Assembly: GCF_021404305.1 (NCBI RefSeq)
Contig: NZ_JABFTX010000004.1
Coordinates: forward strand, 310,001-374,000
Source of the DNA: Billgrantia ethanolica
GTDB taxonomy: Bacteria; Pseudomonadota; Gammaproteobacteria; Pseudomonadales; Halomonadaceae
Direction: 5' to 3'
Length of the DNA stretch: 64,000 bases
Below the pieces are notes generated by a model that saw only the letters and a program-made list of their open reading frames with translations, did not search any database and had not been told where the DNA came from. The first letter of the stretch is position 1; each line of letters starts with the position of its first letter. A program made the translations under genes and the position numbers. This document shows, piece after piece, positions 39,524 through 48,589 of the stretch.

Positions 39524-40861
39524 TTACTTGCTAGCCATCAACGCCTCGATATCGGCCACCCGCTTTGGCACTTCGCCAGTCAGCACCTCGCATCCCTCGG
39601 CCGTCACCGCCACGTCGTCTTCGATACGAATGCCGATGCCACGATAGGGCAGCGGGATGTCGTCATCGGCCGGCACGTACAGCCCGGGCTCCACCGTCAG
39701 CACCATGCCCGCTTCCAGCGGCCGCGGCTTGCCATCGAGGCGATAGTTGCCCACGTCGTGCACGTCGAGCCCCAGCCAGTGCGAGGTCGAGTGCAGATAG
39801 AAGCGCTTGTAGCTTTCGTCCTCGATCCGCGCTTCCACTTCGCCCTGGAGCAGGCCCAGGCGGATCAGCCCGGCCGTGAGGTCGCGCACCACGCCATCAT
39901 GGATTTCGACCAGGGTCACGCCGGGGCGAACGGCGGCCACGGCGCGCTCCTGGGCGGCCAGCACCAACTCGTAGAGCTCGCGCTGGGCCTCGCTGAAGCG
40001 ACCACTAACGGGAAAGGTGCGGGTGATGTCGCCGGCATAGAGGTCGAACTCGACGCCGGCATCGATCAGCACCAGCTCGCCGTCACGCAGCGGCTCGCTA
40101 TTCTCGATGTAGTGCAGCACACAGGCGTTGGCGCCGCCACCCACGATGCTGGCGTAGGCCGGGCCGCTGCCGCCATGCCAGCGGAACTCATGTTCCAGCT
40201 CGGCCAGCAGGTGGTATTCGGCCAGACCGGGGCGGGCTGCCTGCATCGCTCGCCGATGGGCACACGCCGAGATCCTGGCCGCGTGACGCATCAGGGCGAG
40301 TTCGCCCTCGCTCTTGATCAGGCGCATTTCGTGCAGCAGCGGAGCGAGATCGACATAGCGCTGCGGCGGGCAGGCGCCGCGCCGCACTCGCCCGGCCAGG
40401 CGCTCGCGTATCTCATCGGCCAGCGCCATGCTCTCGGCGTCACCGAGCATCAGATAGAGACTGGTGCGCCCATCGAGCAGACTCTCCAGCCGTTCGTCGC
40501 GCTCGGCGTTCTCGAAAGCTTGATCGACCCCGAGCTCGCGCACCGCGCCCTCGGCGCCCAGGCGAATGCCGTTCCAGGCTTCGAGGCTCGGGTCGCGGTC
40601 CTGGCAGAACAGCACGCTTTCGCCTTCGCTGCGGCCCGGCAGCAGCAGCAGCAGGGCGTCGGGCTCGGCAAAGCCGGTGAGGTAGTGAAGGTCGCTGTTC
40701 TGACGGAAAGGGTAGTCGCTGTCGCGCGAACGGGTGACCAGACCGGCGCCGGGCAGCAGCACGGCGCCGTCGGTCAGCAGCTGCGCCATCAGCGCCTGGC
40801 GGCGGGCGCGGTATTCGTCGTTGCCGATCGGCTCGGGGCGGGGAAGGGGGGCGGGCAGCAT
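39524..40861 (-). CDS. pepP: Xaa-Pro aminopeptidase P
   Basis: The protein has 445 residues, the E. coli PepP size. It has an N-terminal creatinase-like domain and a pita-bread metallopeptidase core with all dinuclear ligands: LIDAGVEFDLYAGDITRTFP (two Asp), HSTSHWLGLDVHDVG (His), VLTVEPGLYVP (Glu) and GIGIRIEDDV (Glu). It removes N-terminal residues before proline in the cytoplasm. AAGGAG precedes the ATG at 40861. It is in the group ygfB-pepP-ubiH-ubiI, the same as in E. coli. Confidence 0.95.
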   Translation of the reverse strand: MLPAPLPRPEPIGNDEYRARRQALMAQLLTDGAVLLPGAGLVTRSRDSDYPFRQNSDLHYLTGFAEPDALLLLLPGRSEGESVLFCQDRDPSLEAWNGIRLGAEGAVRELGVDQAFENAERDERLESLLDGRTSLYLMLGDAESMALADEIRERLAGRVRRGACPPQRYVDLAPLLHEMRLIKSEGELALMRHAARISACAHRRAMQAARPGLAEYHLLAELEHEFRWHGGSGPAYASIVGGGANACVLHYIENSEPLRDGELVLIDAGVEFDLYAGDITRTFPVSGRFSEAQRELYELVLAAQERAVAAVRPGVTLVEIHDGVVRDLTAGLIRLGLLQGEVEARIEDESYKRFYLHSTSHWLGLDVHDVGNYRLDGKPRPLEAGMVLTVEPGLYVPADDDIPLPYRGIGIRIEDDVAVTAEGCEVLTGEVPKRVADIEALMASK

Positions 40862-40904
40862 CGTGGCTCCTTGCGTGCTCCGGATGGATGGGGACGGTTC
40901 GGGT

Positions 40905-41480
40905 TCAGTGCCGGGTAGGCTCGCCGTTCTCCACCTGCGGCTGACCGGGATGCTGTTCGGTATAGAGCAGCATGGCGGCCATGCGTGCATGCTCGGTCAA
41001 GGCGAACAGGTCGTTCTCGTTCTCGGCGCTATCGTCGATGTCGGTCTCGATGACCGCAAGCCCGGTCAAGTCCTCGATGGCCTCGCGCAACGCCTGGGAC
41101 CAGTCTTCGCGCTTGGCCTCGTCGGCATCGTCGATGACTTCGAGGAAGCCGAGCGTCCACTCCTGCAGGCCCCGAGCACGTTCGGCCAGCGAGAAGAGCT
41201 CGTCGGGCAGCAGCGGCTCGTAGTTGAGGCCGCTGTCAGCCAGCGCTTCGAGGCTCTGCCGGCGCCAGGCCAGCAGCGTCTCGCCGCTTTCGCGATCGCG
41301 GGGCTGCTCGACGCCGAGCCCCAGGCACACCTCTTCGAGCCAAGCTTCGGCGGTGACGTCGTGTAGCGCCAGCTCGGCGCACAGCCGGCCATCGAGAAAG
41401 GCCGGCGACTGCATACTGCCATGATGCAGGAAGAGGTCGGCCAGGGTGGAAAAATCCAGGCGTTCATCGGGCGAAGACAT
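40905..41480 (-). CDS. ygfB: UPF0149 family protein YgfB
   Basis: The protein has 191 residues with the UPF0149 pattern: LADLFLHHGSMQSPAFLDGRLCAEL, a helical middle with LLPDELFSLAERARGLQEWTLGFL and a tail with LFALTEHARMAAMLLYTEQHP. The ATG at 41480 is preferred over 41627, which lies in the divergent promoter. In Pseudomonas aeruginosa the YgfB homologue controls beta-lactam susceptibility. It is next to pepP and divergent from zapA. Confidence 0.92.
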   Translation of the reverse strand: MSSPDERLDFSTLADLFLHHGSMQSPAFLDGRLCAELALHDVTAEAWLEEVCLGLGVEQPRDRESGETLLAWRRQSLEALADSGLNYEPLLPDELFSLAERARGLQEWTLGFLEVIDDADEAKREDWSQALREAIEDLTGLAVIETDIDDSAENENDLFALTEHARMAAMLLYTEQHPGQPQVENGEPTRH

Positions 41481-41638
41481 GCAATGGCACCTCTTGAGAA
41501 TCGCGGTGAGAGGCCTGATGCCGGCGGCGCTGCGTTGACCGCCTGCGAAGGGCTCTCTTATAGTGGATGATCGAATTGATGTGTCTTGATTCGCCGATGT
41601 TAACGCATCGGGCCGACAAGCCGACACCGGAGCCCTCC

Positions 41639-41959
41639 ATGAGCGATGACGCCACTCGCCCCACCGCCCAGGTGACCCTGCTGGGAAGGCACTACGTGTT
41701 CGCCTGCAACCCCGGCGAAGAGCGCAAGCTGGAGCGGGCCGCGCGCTATCTGGATCGCGCCATGCACGGTATACATTCGCAGAACAATCTGCTGGCCAGT
41801 GAGAGCGTGGCGCTGATGGCCGCGCTGAACATCGCCCACGAGCTGCTCGAGATCCAGGATGCCCGGCGTGACGAGGAGCAGCAGTTGGGGCAGCTCAGCG
41901 AACGCCTGGAGCGAGCCATGGCGAGCGCTGCCCTGGGTAACAGAACTCCTGCCGAATGA
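41639..41959 (+). CDS. zapA: Cell division protein ZapA
   Basis: The protein has 106 residues: an N-terminal beta globular part (AQVTLLGRHYVFACNPGEERKLERAARYLD) and a long C-terminal coiled coil (LLASESVALMAALNIAHELLEIQ). ZapA bundles FtsZ at the Z-ring. The ATG at 41639 follows CCGGAG. It is divergent from ygfB and followed by 6S RNA, as in E. coli. Confidence 0.93.
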   Translation: MSDDATRPTAQVTLLGRHYVFACNPGEERKLERAARYLDRAMHGIHSQNNLLASESVALMAALNIAHELLEIQDARRDEEQQLGQLSERLERAMASAALGNRTPAE

Positions 41960-41994
41960 CGTTGGACGCACCCGACAGCTCTGTTAGGATGAAG

Positions 41995-42180
41995 GTGTTC
42001 CCTGGGGTGTTGGCCAGTCGTTGAAGTCCCTCGAGCCTATGAGCAATACCCAGGGCGGCCATTAGCTAGCCGGACCCGTGTGCATGTCCGTGCGTCGGAA
42101 AGCCTGACGGTTCGGCTGCGGCCACCCACCTTGAACCAAGGGTTCAAGGGCCAGAACGACAGCGGCATTCTGGGGAACCT
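41995..42180 (+). ncRNA. ssrS: 6S RNA
   Basis: The 5' GTTCCCTGGGGTGTT and the 3' ATTCTGGGGAAC pair to close a long, mostly double-stranded stem with a central bubble, about 185 bases long. The inner GAGCAATACCCAGGGC and GCGGCATTC regions also fit the family. 6S RNA mimics an open promoter and traps sigma-70 polymerase in stationary phase. The position between zapA and fthC is the standard gammaproteobacterial locus. A TAGGAT -10 (41985-41990) lies just upstream. Ends are approximate. Confidence 0.9.
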
Positions 42181-42189
42181 CACCTTGCC

Positions 42190-42819
42190 ATGAATCTTCC
42201 TATTGACGCTCTCAGCGCCGATGCCTTCTCTTCTCGTCGTGAGCTACGCCAGGAGCTGAGACGCCGACGCCGGGCTCTGAGCCCACGCCAGCGCCAGCAA
42301 GCCGATCGCGCCCTGTGTCAGCGACTGAAGCAGCTGCCCGAACTGCACCGGGCCAGGCGCGTAGCGCTCTACCTGCCCAACGATGGCGAGATCGATCCAC
42401 GACCGCTCATCGCCTGGCTCGACCGACGCGGGGTTCGCATTTACCTGCCGGTGTTGAAGCCACTCTCGGACAACAGCCTGTGGTTCGTCCACTACCACCC
42501 GGGCACGCCCATGCGGCGCAATCGCTTCGGCATTCCCGAGCCCCATACCCGCCATGGCGCGCATCGCGCTCGCCGCATGCAGGCCTGGGCGCTGGATCTG
42601 ATCCTGCTGCCGCTGGTGGGTTTCGACGACCAGGGCCAGCGCATGGGCATGGGTGGCGGCTTCTACGACCGCAGCCTGGCTTTCACCCAGCGGCCCGGCC
42701 CGCGGCCGACATTGATCGGCCTGGCCCACGACTGCCAGCGGGTGGACCGCCTGCCGGCAGCCCCTTGGGACGTACCGCTGGACGCCATCGTCAGTGATAC
42801 CCGGGTCGTGCGCCCCTGA
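42190..42819 (+). CDS. fthC: 5-formyltetrahydrofolate cyclo-ligase
   Basis: The protein has 209 residues: a basic N-terminal helix (ELRQELRRRRRALSPRQRQ), VALYLPNDGEIDPRPLI, the phosphate loop LILLPLVGFDDQGQRMGMGGGFYDRSL and DVPLDAIVSDTRV. It converts 5-formyl- to 5,10-methenyl-tetrahydrofolate with ATP. The start lies ten bases after the 6S RNA end, as with E. coli ygfA, so it may be read from the 6S transcript. Confidence 0.93.
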   Translation: MNLPIDALSADAFSSRRELRQELRRRRRALSPRQRQQADRALCQRLKQLPELHRARRVALYLPNDGEIDPRPLIAWLDRRGVRIYLPVLKPLSDNSLWFVHYHPGTPMRRNRFGIPEPHTRHGAHRARRMQAWALDLILLPLVGFDDQGQRMGMGGGFYDRSLAFTQRPGPRPTLIGLAHDCQRVDRLPAAPWDVPLDAIVSDTRVVRP

Positions 42820-42854
42820 GCCTCGCGATGCCCAATTAAAAAAAGGGCGTAAAA

Positions 42855-42885
42855 AAACCGGCCGAAGCCTGGCTTCGACCGGTTT
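42855..42885. terminator. Rho-independent terminator of fthC
   Basis: AAACCGGCCGAAGCC (42855-42869) pairs with GGCTTCGACCGGTTT (42871-42885) with one mismatch, after a run of seven A. The poly-A before and T after allow use in both directions: for fthC and for the small peptide gene on the minus strand. Confidence 0.85.
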
Positions 42886-42933
42886 CATTGCTTTCGGATC
42901 CTGCGCTATCTGATCATGGCACTGCCTGCCGAC

Positions 42934-43029
42934 TCAGCCGCCTGTAAGCGCCTGGGCGTAACCGGTGACGACGACACCAATGCCAAAGGCCAGCACCAGT
43001 GCCATGACCAGATCGGGCTTACGCTTCAT
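42934..43029 (-). CDS. 31-residue membrane peptide
   Basis: This small frame reads MKRKPDLVMALVLAFGIGVV and then VTGYAQALTGG to a TGA. It has AGGAG spaced nine bases before the ATG, a basic start, one hydrophobic helix (about 7-24) and a short tail. It is on the minus strand between the fthC terminator and ilvA, and the terminator just past its end serves it too. The strong ribosome binding site and the clean one-helix plan argue that it is real. Such peptides often modulate membrane complexes, but nothing indicates which. Confidence 0.65.
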   Translation of the reverse strand: MKRKPDLVMALVLAFGIGVVVTGYAQALTGG

Positions 43030-43208
43030 TGTTACCAGCTCCTGACGTTCCCGTGATTGTACCGTGACGGCGGCAGCCGCGACTGCGCCGACTATAGGGC
43101 TTGGCAGGTGTTGATGACAACCGCTTGAAGCGACGATTACAAAAAGAAACCCATGCCACTTCTCGCCTTTGCCGTAAGTCAGCGCTCACCCCACGGTTTT
43201 TTCGAGTA

Positions 43209-44723
43209 TCAGGCCATGAACAGCCGATAGGCGTCGTTGTCCGACTCCTTCCAGTAGCGATAGCCGATCTCGTCGAAGTGCTCCTCGACGTGGGAGCGAT
43301 CGCCGTTGGGAATCTGCATGCCGACCAGTACGCGACCGAAGGCAGCGCCGTGGTTGCGGTAGTGGAACAGCGAGATGTTCCAGTCCTGGGGCAGGTGGGT
43401 GAGAAAGTTCATCAGCGCCCCGGGGCGCTCGGGGAACTCGAAGCGGTAGACCTCCTCGTCGAAGTGCTCCTTGGGCCGGCCGCCGCCGAGATGGCGAATG
43501 TGCAGCTTGGCCAGCTCGTTGTCGGTGAGATCGACCACCGGGTAGCCGGCTTCACGCAGCTTTTCGATCACCGCCTGACGATCTTCGCCGTCCGGCTTGA
43601 CCTGCACGCCGACGAAGATGTGCGCCTCCTCGGGGTCGGCATAGCGGTAGTTGAACTCGGTCACCATGCGCTTGCCGATGGTGCGGCAGAACTTCTTGAA
43701 GCTGCCGGGACGCTCTGGGATGGTCACGGCCAGGATCGCTTCGCGCTGCTCGCCGAGTTCGGTGCGCTCGGCGATGTGCTGCAGGCGGTCGAAGTTGGTA
43801 TTGGCACCGGAATTGATGCACAGCAGGGTCTGGCCCTCGACGCCGGTCTGCTGGATGTACTTCTTCAACCCGGCCAGCGACAGCGCCCCGGAGGTCTCGG
43901 ATACCGCCCGGGTGTCGTCGAAGATGTCCTTCACCGCTGCGCACATCTCGTCGGCGTTGACGGTGATGACGTCATCGATCAGGTCGCGCACGATCTTGAA
44001 CGGTATCTTGCCGATCTGCGCCACCGCCACGCCCTCGGCGAACACCCCGACCTGCTCCAGGGTCACGCGCTTGCCGGCGGCCAGCGCCGCCTTGAGGCAG
44101 GCGCTGTCCTCGGCCTCGACGCCGATCACCTTGATGTCCGGGCGCAGGTACTTGACGTAGGCCGCCACGCCGGCGATCAGCCCGCCGCCGCCCACCGGCA
44201 CGAAGATCGCGTCGAGCGGCCCGGTGTGCTGACGCAGGATCTCCACCGCCACGGTGCCCTGGCCGGCGATGACGTCGATGTCGTCGAAGGGCGGGATGTA
44301 GGTGTAGCCGTGCTCGGCCATCAGCTCCTGGGCATGCTCAGCGGCGGCGGCGAAGGCGTCGCCCTTGAGCACCACCTTGGCGCCCCGGGCGCGCACCGCC
44401 TGGACCTTGATCTCCGGGGTGATGCGCGGCATGACGATCACCGCCTTGACGCCCATCAGCTTGGCCGCCATGGCCAGCCCCTGGGCATGGTTGCCGGCCG
44501 AGGCGGCAATCACGCCCTTGGCCTTCTGCTCCTCGGAGAGCTGCGCCATCTTGTTGTAGGCGCCGCGAATCTTGAATGAGTAGACCGGCTGCAGGTCCTC
44601 GCGCTTGATCAGGATCTGGTTGTTGAAGCGCCGTGACAGGAAGGGGGCCGGGGAAATGGGCGTTTCACGGGCCGCTTCGTAGACGTGGGCCTGGAGGATC
44701 TTCTTGACGGTAGCTTCGAGCAT
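43209..44723 (-). CDS. ilvA: Threonine ammonia-lyase, biosynthetic
   Basis: The protein has 504 residues. The catalytic part carries the PLP lysine in YSFKIRGAYN (K51), the ASAGNHAQG loop and GGGGLIAGVAAY. The C-terminal part holds two ACT-like regulatory domains (about 325-500, AILAVTIPERPGSFKKFCR and EFPERPGALMNFLTHLP), as in isoleucine-inhibited IlvA. It deaminates threonine to 2-oxobutanoate for isoleucine synthesis. The ATG at 44723 was chosen over 44771, since MLEATVKKIL aligns with the family start. It is divergent from rpiA, as in E. coli and pseudomonads, with a repeat element in between. Confidence 0.95.
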   Translation of the reverse strand: MLEATVKKILQAHVYEAARETPISPAPFLSRRFNNQILIKREDLQPVYSFKIRGAYNKMAQLSEEQKAKGVIAASAGNHAQGLAMAAKLMGVKAVIVMPRITPEIKVQAVRARGAKVVLKGDAFAAAAEHAQELMAEHGYTYIPPFDDIDVIAGQGTVAVEILRQHTGPLDAIFVPVGGGGLIAGVAAYVKYLRPDIKVIGVEAEDSACLKAALAAGKRVTLEQVGVFAEGVAVAQIGKIPFKIVRDLIDDVITVNADEMCAAVKDIFDDTRAVSETSGALSLAGLKKYIQQTGVEGQTLLCINSGANTNFDRLQHIAERTELGEQREAILAVTIPERPGSFKKFCRTIGKRMVTEFNYRYADPEEAHIFVGVQVKPDGEDRQAVIEKLREAGYPVVDLTDNELAKLHIRHLGGGRPKEHFDEEVYRFEFPERPGALMNFLTHLPQDWNISLFHYRNHGAAFGRVLVGMQIPNGDRSHVEEHFDEIGYRYWKESDNDAYRLFMA

Positions 44724-44818
44724 CCTGACGTTTCCAAGGGTGGCGCAGAGGGGCGGCAGCCTGTGCTGCACTGCAGAGAACCCCTATAGGTAGCATTCTC
44801 GGCGCCTCGCCGTCCAGC

Positions 44819-45097
44819 TAAGGAAACACTGCACAAGTGCCTGCGCGAGCGAATCGCTGCGTTGCGCGGTGCTGGAGCGCCAGCCCGGTCGAATCCTCAC
44901 ATATACCCCATATGCTCCGGTTGACTCGAAGCCTGCGGCTTCTCGCCCCTTCGGGGCCAGCCTACGGCTGTTTGTCGCTTCGCTCGGTACTGTGCTCCGT
45001 GCGCCTTGCGACCCACAGGGATGTGGGAAGTGCGTTGGTTCGTCGGGAACGAACCTAGCCGCTTCATCTCGCTCGGCGATCTGTTCAGCATTCCCTG
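44819..45097. repeat. MITE-like structured repeat between ilvA and rpiA
   Basis: The element starts TAAGGAAACACTGCACAAG (44819-44837) and ends with its imperfect inverse, GATCTGTTCAGCATTCCCTGA (45077-45097), about 13 of 20 matching positions. Inside are several hairpins: GAAGCC-TGC-GGCTTC, GCCCC-TTC-GGGGC, AGCC-TAC-GGCT and CCCAC...GTGGG. Small open frames cross it but have no ribosome site or homology. About 280 bases, terminal inverted repeats, no transposase and an intergenic position suggest a non-autonomous miniature element. The rest of the 44724-45167 gap holds the ilvA and rpiA promoters. Confidence 0.5.
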
Positions 45098-45167
45098 ACG
45101 CGTCGGCAGGAAGCGCAACGTGACCTATAATGGCGCGGCACCCGCCATCCACAGATACGAGCAAGAC

Positions 45168-45842
45168 ATGACCCAGGACGAACTGAAGGACGCCGTGGCC
45201 GCCGCCGCCATTGCCGAAATCGAACCGTGGCTCGAGCGCGACACCATTCTCGGCATCGGTACCGGCTCCACTGCCAACCTGTTCATCGACCGCCTGGCGC
45301 GGCTGCGTGACGACTTCAAGGGCGCCGTGGCCAGCTCGGAGGCCAGCGCCAAGCGCCTGCGCGACCACGGGATCGAGGTGTTCGAGCTCAACAGCGTGGG
45401 CACGGTGCCTTTCTACATCGACGGCGCAGACGAAGTGAACGCTCACTTGCACATGATCAAGGGCGGCGGCGCGGCGCTCACCCGCGAGAAGATCGTGGCC
45501 GCCTGCGCCGACCGCTTCATCTGCATCGCCGACGGCTCCAAGCGGGTCGAGCGCCTGGGCGCCTTCCCGCTGCCGGTGGAGGTGATTCCCATGGCCCGCT
45601 CCTACGTCGCACGCGAGCTGGTCAAGCTGGGCGCCGACCCGGTCTACCGCGAGGGGGTGGTCACCGACAACGGCAACCAGATCCTCGACTGCTATGAGTT
45701 CATGATCGACGACCCGGTGGCCATGGAGGCGCGCATCAACGCCATCGTCGGCGTGGTGACCAACGGCCTGTTCGCCGCCCGCGGTGCCGACGTGCTGCTG
45801 CTGGGCACCGAGCGGGGGGTGGAGCGGCTGACCCCAGCCTGA
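45168..45842 (+). CDS. rpiA: Ribose-5-phosphate isomerase A
   Basis: The protein has 224 residues. It has [13 protein letters not shown] near residue 30, the DGADEVN motif near 84 with the catalytic Asp residues, [14 protein letters not shown] with the catalytic Glu, and [11 protein letters not shown]. It interconverts ribose 5-phosphate and ribulose 5-phosphate. The ATG at 45168 was chosen; the open frame to 45120 adds 16 residues not seen in the family. It converges on waaA, 15 bases away. Confidence 0.95.
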   Translation: MTQDELKDAVAAAAIAEIEPWLERDTILGIGTGSTANLFIDRLARLRDDFKGAVASSEASAKRLRDHGIEVFELNSVGTVPFYIDGADEVNAHLHMIKGGGAALTREKIVAACADRFICIADGSKRVERLGAFPLPVEVIPMARSYVARELVKLGADPVYREGVVTDNGNQILDCYEFMIDDPVAMEARINAIVGVVTNGLFAARGADVLLLGTERGVERLTPA

Positions 45843-45857
45843 GCGGTCGGCAGGGGT

Positions 45858-47159
45858 TCACTCTCCGGGCAACAGGTGCTGCAGGCCGGCCATGGTGCGT
45901 GCCAGGGCACCGCGATTGGCGGCCACCACCGCCAGGCCGGCCTCGGCCAGGCGGTGGCGCTCGGCCTCGTCGAGGAACAGGGTAACCAGCGTATCGGCCA
46001 GCATGGCGCTGTCTCTCACTTCCACCAGCGCGCCACCCTGACGCAGCGTCTCGGCCACATCGGTGAAGTTGGCCAGCTCCGGGCCGGTCAGCACCGGCAC
46101 GCCCATGGCGGCGGGCTCGAGCAGATTGTGCCCACCCACCGCCACCAGGCTGCCGCCGACGAAGGCCAGGTCGGCGGCGCCGTACAGCATCATCAGCTCG
46201 CCCATGGTGTCGCCCAGATAGACGGCTGTGCGCGCATCGGGCCACTCGTCGCGGGAGCGCCGCGCCAGCGCCATGCCGCGCTCGCGGCAGAGTTCGGCCA
46301 CCGCCTCGAAGCGCTGCGGATGGCGCGGCACCAGGATCAACAGCGCGTTGGGGTAGGACTGGCGCAAGCGAGCATGCGCCTCGAGCAGCCGCTCGTCCTC
46401 GCCGGGGTGGGTGGAGCCGGCCACCCACACGGGACGCGAACCCAGCCGCGTGCACAGCCGTTTGCTCTGCTCGCTGGCGGCGTCGTCCGGGGTCAGGTCG
46501 TACTTGAGCGAGCCCACCACGTCGGTGCGGGTGGCCGGCATGCCCAGGGCACAGAAGCGCTCGGCATCGCCACGGGACTTGGCGGCCAGCCAGTCGAGCT
46601 GGGCCAGCGCCGAGGCCATCAAGGGCCGCAGACGGCGATAACCGCGAAAGGCGCGCGGCGAGAGACGTCCGTTGACCACTGCCGTGGGCACGCCGCGACG
46701 ACGACACGCCGTCAGCAGGTTGGGCCACAGTTCAGTCTCGAAGAAGATGGCGAGCTCCGGGCGCAGGCGTGCGACGAAGCGCTTCGCGGCCCCGGGGTAA
46801 TCCAGCGGCAGGAAACGATGCGCGAGACGCTCGGGCTCGCCTGCCCGGCTTCGCGCCTCCATCAGGGCATGCACCCGCTCGGCGCCGGTGGCGGTCATGG
46901 TGGTCACCAGCAGCCGATGGCGGGGGTAGTGCGTCAGCAGCGCCTCGATCAGCGGGCGGGCCGCCTGCACCTCGCCCACCGAGGCGCAGTGCAGCCATAG
47001 CCAGGGGCCGCCGGCGGGTGAGCGGGGCAGCAGCCCGAGCCGCTCACCGCGGGAGTTGGTGAGCGCATGCTCACGCCAGACCCTGTGCCAGACGAGAGGG
47101 GCGAGCAGGTAGAGCGTCGCCGAGTAGAGCCAGCGCGGCCAGCGTCGCGGCGCCGACAT
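45858..47159 (-). CDS. waaA: 3-deoxy-D-manno-octulosonic acid transferase
   Basis: The protein has 433 residues. It has an N-terminal membrane anchor (about 10-25), the catalytic Glu in HCASVGEVQAARPLI (E63), the FETELWPNLL motif, and the CMP-Kdo binding domain with STHPGEDERLL and GGSLVAVGGHNLLEPAA. It adds Kdo to lipid A precursor at the inner membrane. With a KdkA kinase in the same cluster, a monofunctional WaaA is expected (as in Haemophilus influenzae). It overlaps the hldE stop by one base. Confidence 0.95.
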   Translation of the reverse strand: MSAPRRWPRWLYSATLYLLAPLVWHRVWREHALTNSRGERLGLLPRSPAGGPWLWLHCASVGEVQAARPLIEALLTHYPRHRLLVTTMTATGAERVHALMEARSRAGEPERLAHRFLPLDYPGAAKRFVARLRPELAIFFETELWPNLLTACRRRGVPTAVVNGRLSPRAFRGYRRLRPLMASALAQLDWLAAKSRGDAERFCALGMPATRTDVVGSLKYDLTPDDAASEQSKRLCTRLGSRPVWVAGSTHPGEDERLLEAHARLRQSYPNALLILVPRHPQRFEAVAELCRERGMALARRSRDEWPDARTAVYLGDTMGELMMLYGAADLAFVGGSLVAVGGHNLLEPAAMGVPVLTGPELANFTDVAETLRQGGALVEVRDSAMLADTLVTLFLDEAERHRLAEAGLAVVAANRGALARTMAGLQHLLPGE

Positions 47160-48589
47160 CAGCTCTCGCGGTCGAGAATGGTGGCGATCATGGCGGTGGT
47201 GGAGACCCCGTCCTCGAAGCCCAGCACCTTCACCTCACCGCCGGCGGCACGTACCGCCTCGCCGCCGGCGATCTCGTCGACGCGATAGTCGCCGCCCTTG
47301 ACCAGCACGTCGGGCAGCACCGCTTCGATCAAGCGCTGCGGGGTGTCCTCGCTGAACGGCACCACCCAGTCCACCGCGCCGAGGCCGGCTAGCACCTGCA
47401 TGCGTCGGGCGAGGGGATTGATCGGCCGCGTGGGGCCCTTGAGCCGACCGATGGAGGCGTCATCATTGACCGCCACCACCAGCCGGTCGCCGAGCTGACG
47501 GGCGTGCTCCAGATAGGCCACGTGACCGGCGTGCAGGATGTCGAAACAGCCGTTGGTCATCACCACCCGCTCGCAGCGCATCTGGGCGGCACGCACCGCC
47601 TCGACCAGCGCCGCCTCCTCGATGACGCCGAACTCGGCCAGCTTGTCGCCGTGTACGGCGGTGTAGAGCTCGGCGATGGAGAGCGTGGCGGTACCGGGTT
47701 TGGCCACCACCAGGCCGGCGGCCAGGTTGGCCAAGGTCATCGCTTCGGGGAAGCCGTGGCCGGCCGCCAGCGCCAGCCCCAGCACGCCGATCACGGTATC
47801 GCCGGCGCCGGTGACATCGAACACTTCCCGTGCCCGGGTGGGCAGGTGCAGCGGCTCGTGATCGCCGCGAATCAGAGTCATGCCCTTCTCGCTACGGGTG
47901 ATCAGCAGCGCCTCGAGCTCGAGGCGGGCGCACAGCGCCGCACCCTTGGCGGCCAGCTCCTCGTCGTCGCGACAGTGGCCGACCACCGCCTCGAACTCGG
48001 CCAGATTGGGAGTGATCACGCTGGCACCGCGGTACTTGGTGAAGTCGCTGCCCTTGGGATCGATCAATACGCGCTTACCCGCGCCGCGCACCAGCGCGAT
48101 CAGCTCCTCGACCCGGCTGAGCGTGCCCTTGCCGTAGTCGGAAAGGATCACCAGATCGCAGTCGGGAAGCCCCTGCTCGACCCGGGCCAGCAGTCCGCGG
48201 GTATCGAGCTCATCGAGGCCATCCTCGAAGTCGAGCCGGATCAGCTGCTGGTTGCGGCTCATCACGCGCAGCTTGGTGATGGTGGGAATCCCGGGGCTGC
48301 TCTGGAAGTAGGTGTCGACCCCGGCGGCGTCCAGCCGCTCGACCAGCCGGCGGGCATTGTCGTCGTCGCCGACCATGCCGCTGAGGGCGGCATGTGCCCC
48401 CAGCGAGGCGATGTTGAGCGCCACGTTGGCCGCCCCGCCGGGACGGTCCTCGCACTCTTCCACCCGAACCACCGGCACCGGAGCCTCCGGCGAGATGCGC
48501 GAGGTGCCGCCATGCCAGTAGCGGTCGAGCATCACGTCACCCACCACCAGCACGTGCGCCTGTTCCAGCGCGGTCAGGTCAAGCTTCAT
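47159..48589 (-). CDS. hldE: Bifunctional D-beta-D-heptose 7-phosphate kinase / 1-phosphate adenylyltransferase
   Basis: The protein has 476 residues. Residues 1-about 318 form a ribokinase-fold kinase with [11 protein letters not shown] (17-27), [15 protein letters not shown] (51-65) and the catalytic GAGD at 261-264. Residues from about 340 form a nucleotidyltransferase with TNGCFD (345-350) and HAGH (353-356). It makes ADP-D-glycero-heptose in two steps for the LPS core. Its start overlaps the upstream GT9 stop by 11 bases. Together with gmhB and hldD in this window, only gmhA is missing from the heptose pathway. Confidence 0.96.
   Translation of the reverse strand: MKLDLTALEQAHVLVVGDVMLDRYWHGGTSRISPEAPVPVVRVEECEDRPGGAANVALNIASLGAHAALSGMVGDDDNARRLVERLDAAGVDTYFQSSPGIPTITKLRVMSRNQQLIRLDFEDGLDELDTRGLLARVEQGLPDCDLVILSDYGKGTLSRVEELIALVRGAGKRVLIDPKGSDFTKYRGASVITPNLAEFEAVVGHCRDDEELAAKGAALCARLELEALLITRSEKGMTLIRGDHEPLHLPTRAREVFDVTGAGDTVIGVLGLALAAGHGFPEAMTLANLAAGLVVAKPGTATLSIAELYTAVHGDKLAEFGVIEEAALVEAVRAAQMRCERVVMTNGCFDILHAGHVAYLEHARQLGDRLVVAVNDDASIGRLKGPTRPINPLARRMQVLAGLGAVDWVVPFSEDTPQRLIEAVLPDVLVKGGDYRVDEIAGGEAVRAAGGEVKVLGFEDGVSTTAMIATILDRES

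Noticed and set aside
44837..45123. Small open frames in the ilvA-rpiA gap
   Set aside because: They lie inside the hairpin-rich repeat, have no ribosome site and give no recognisable protein.
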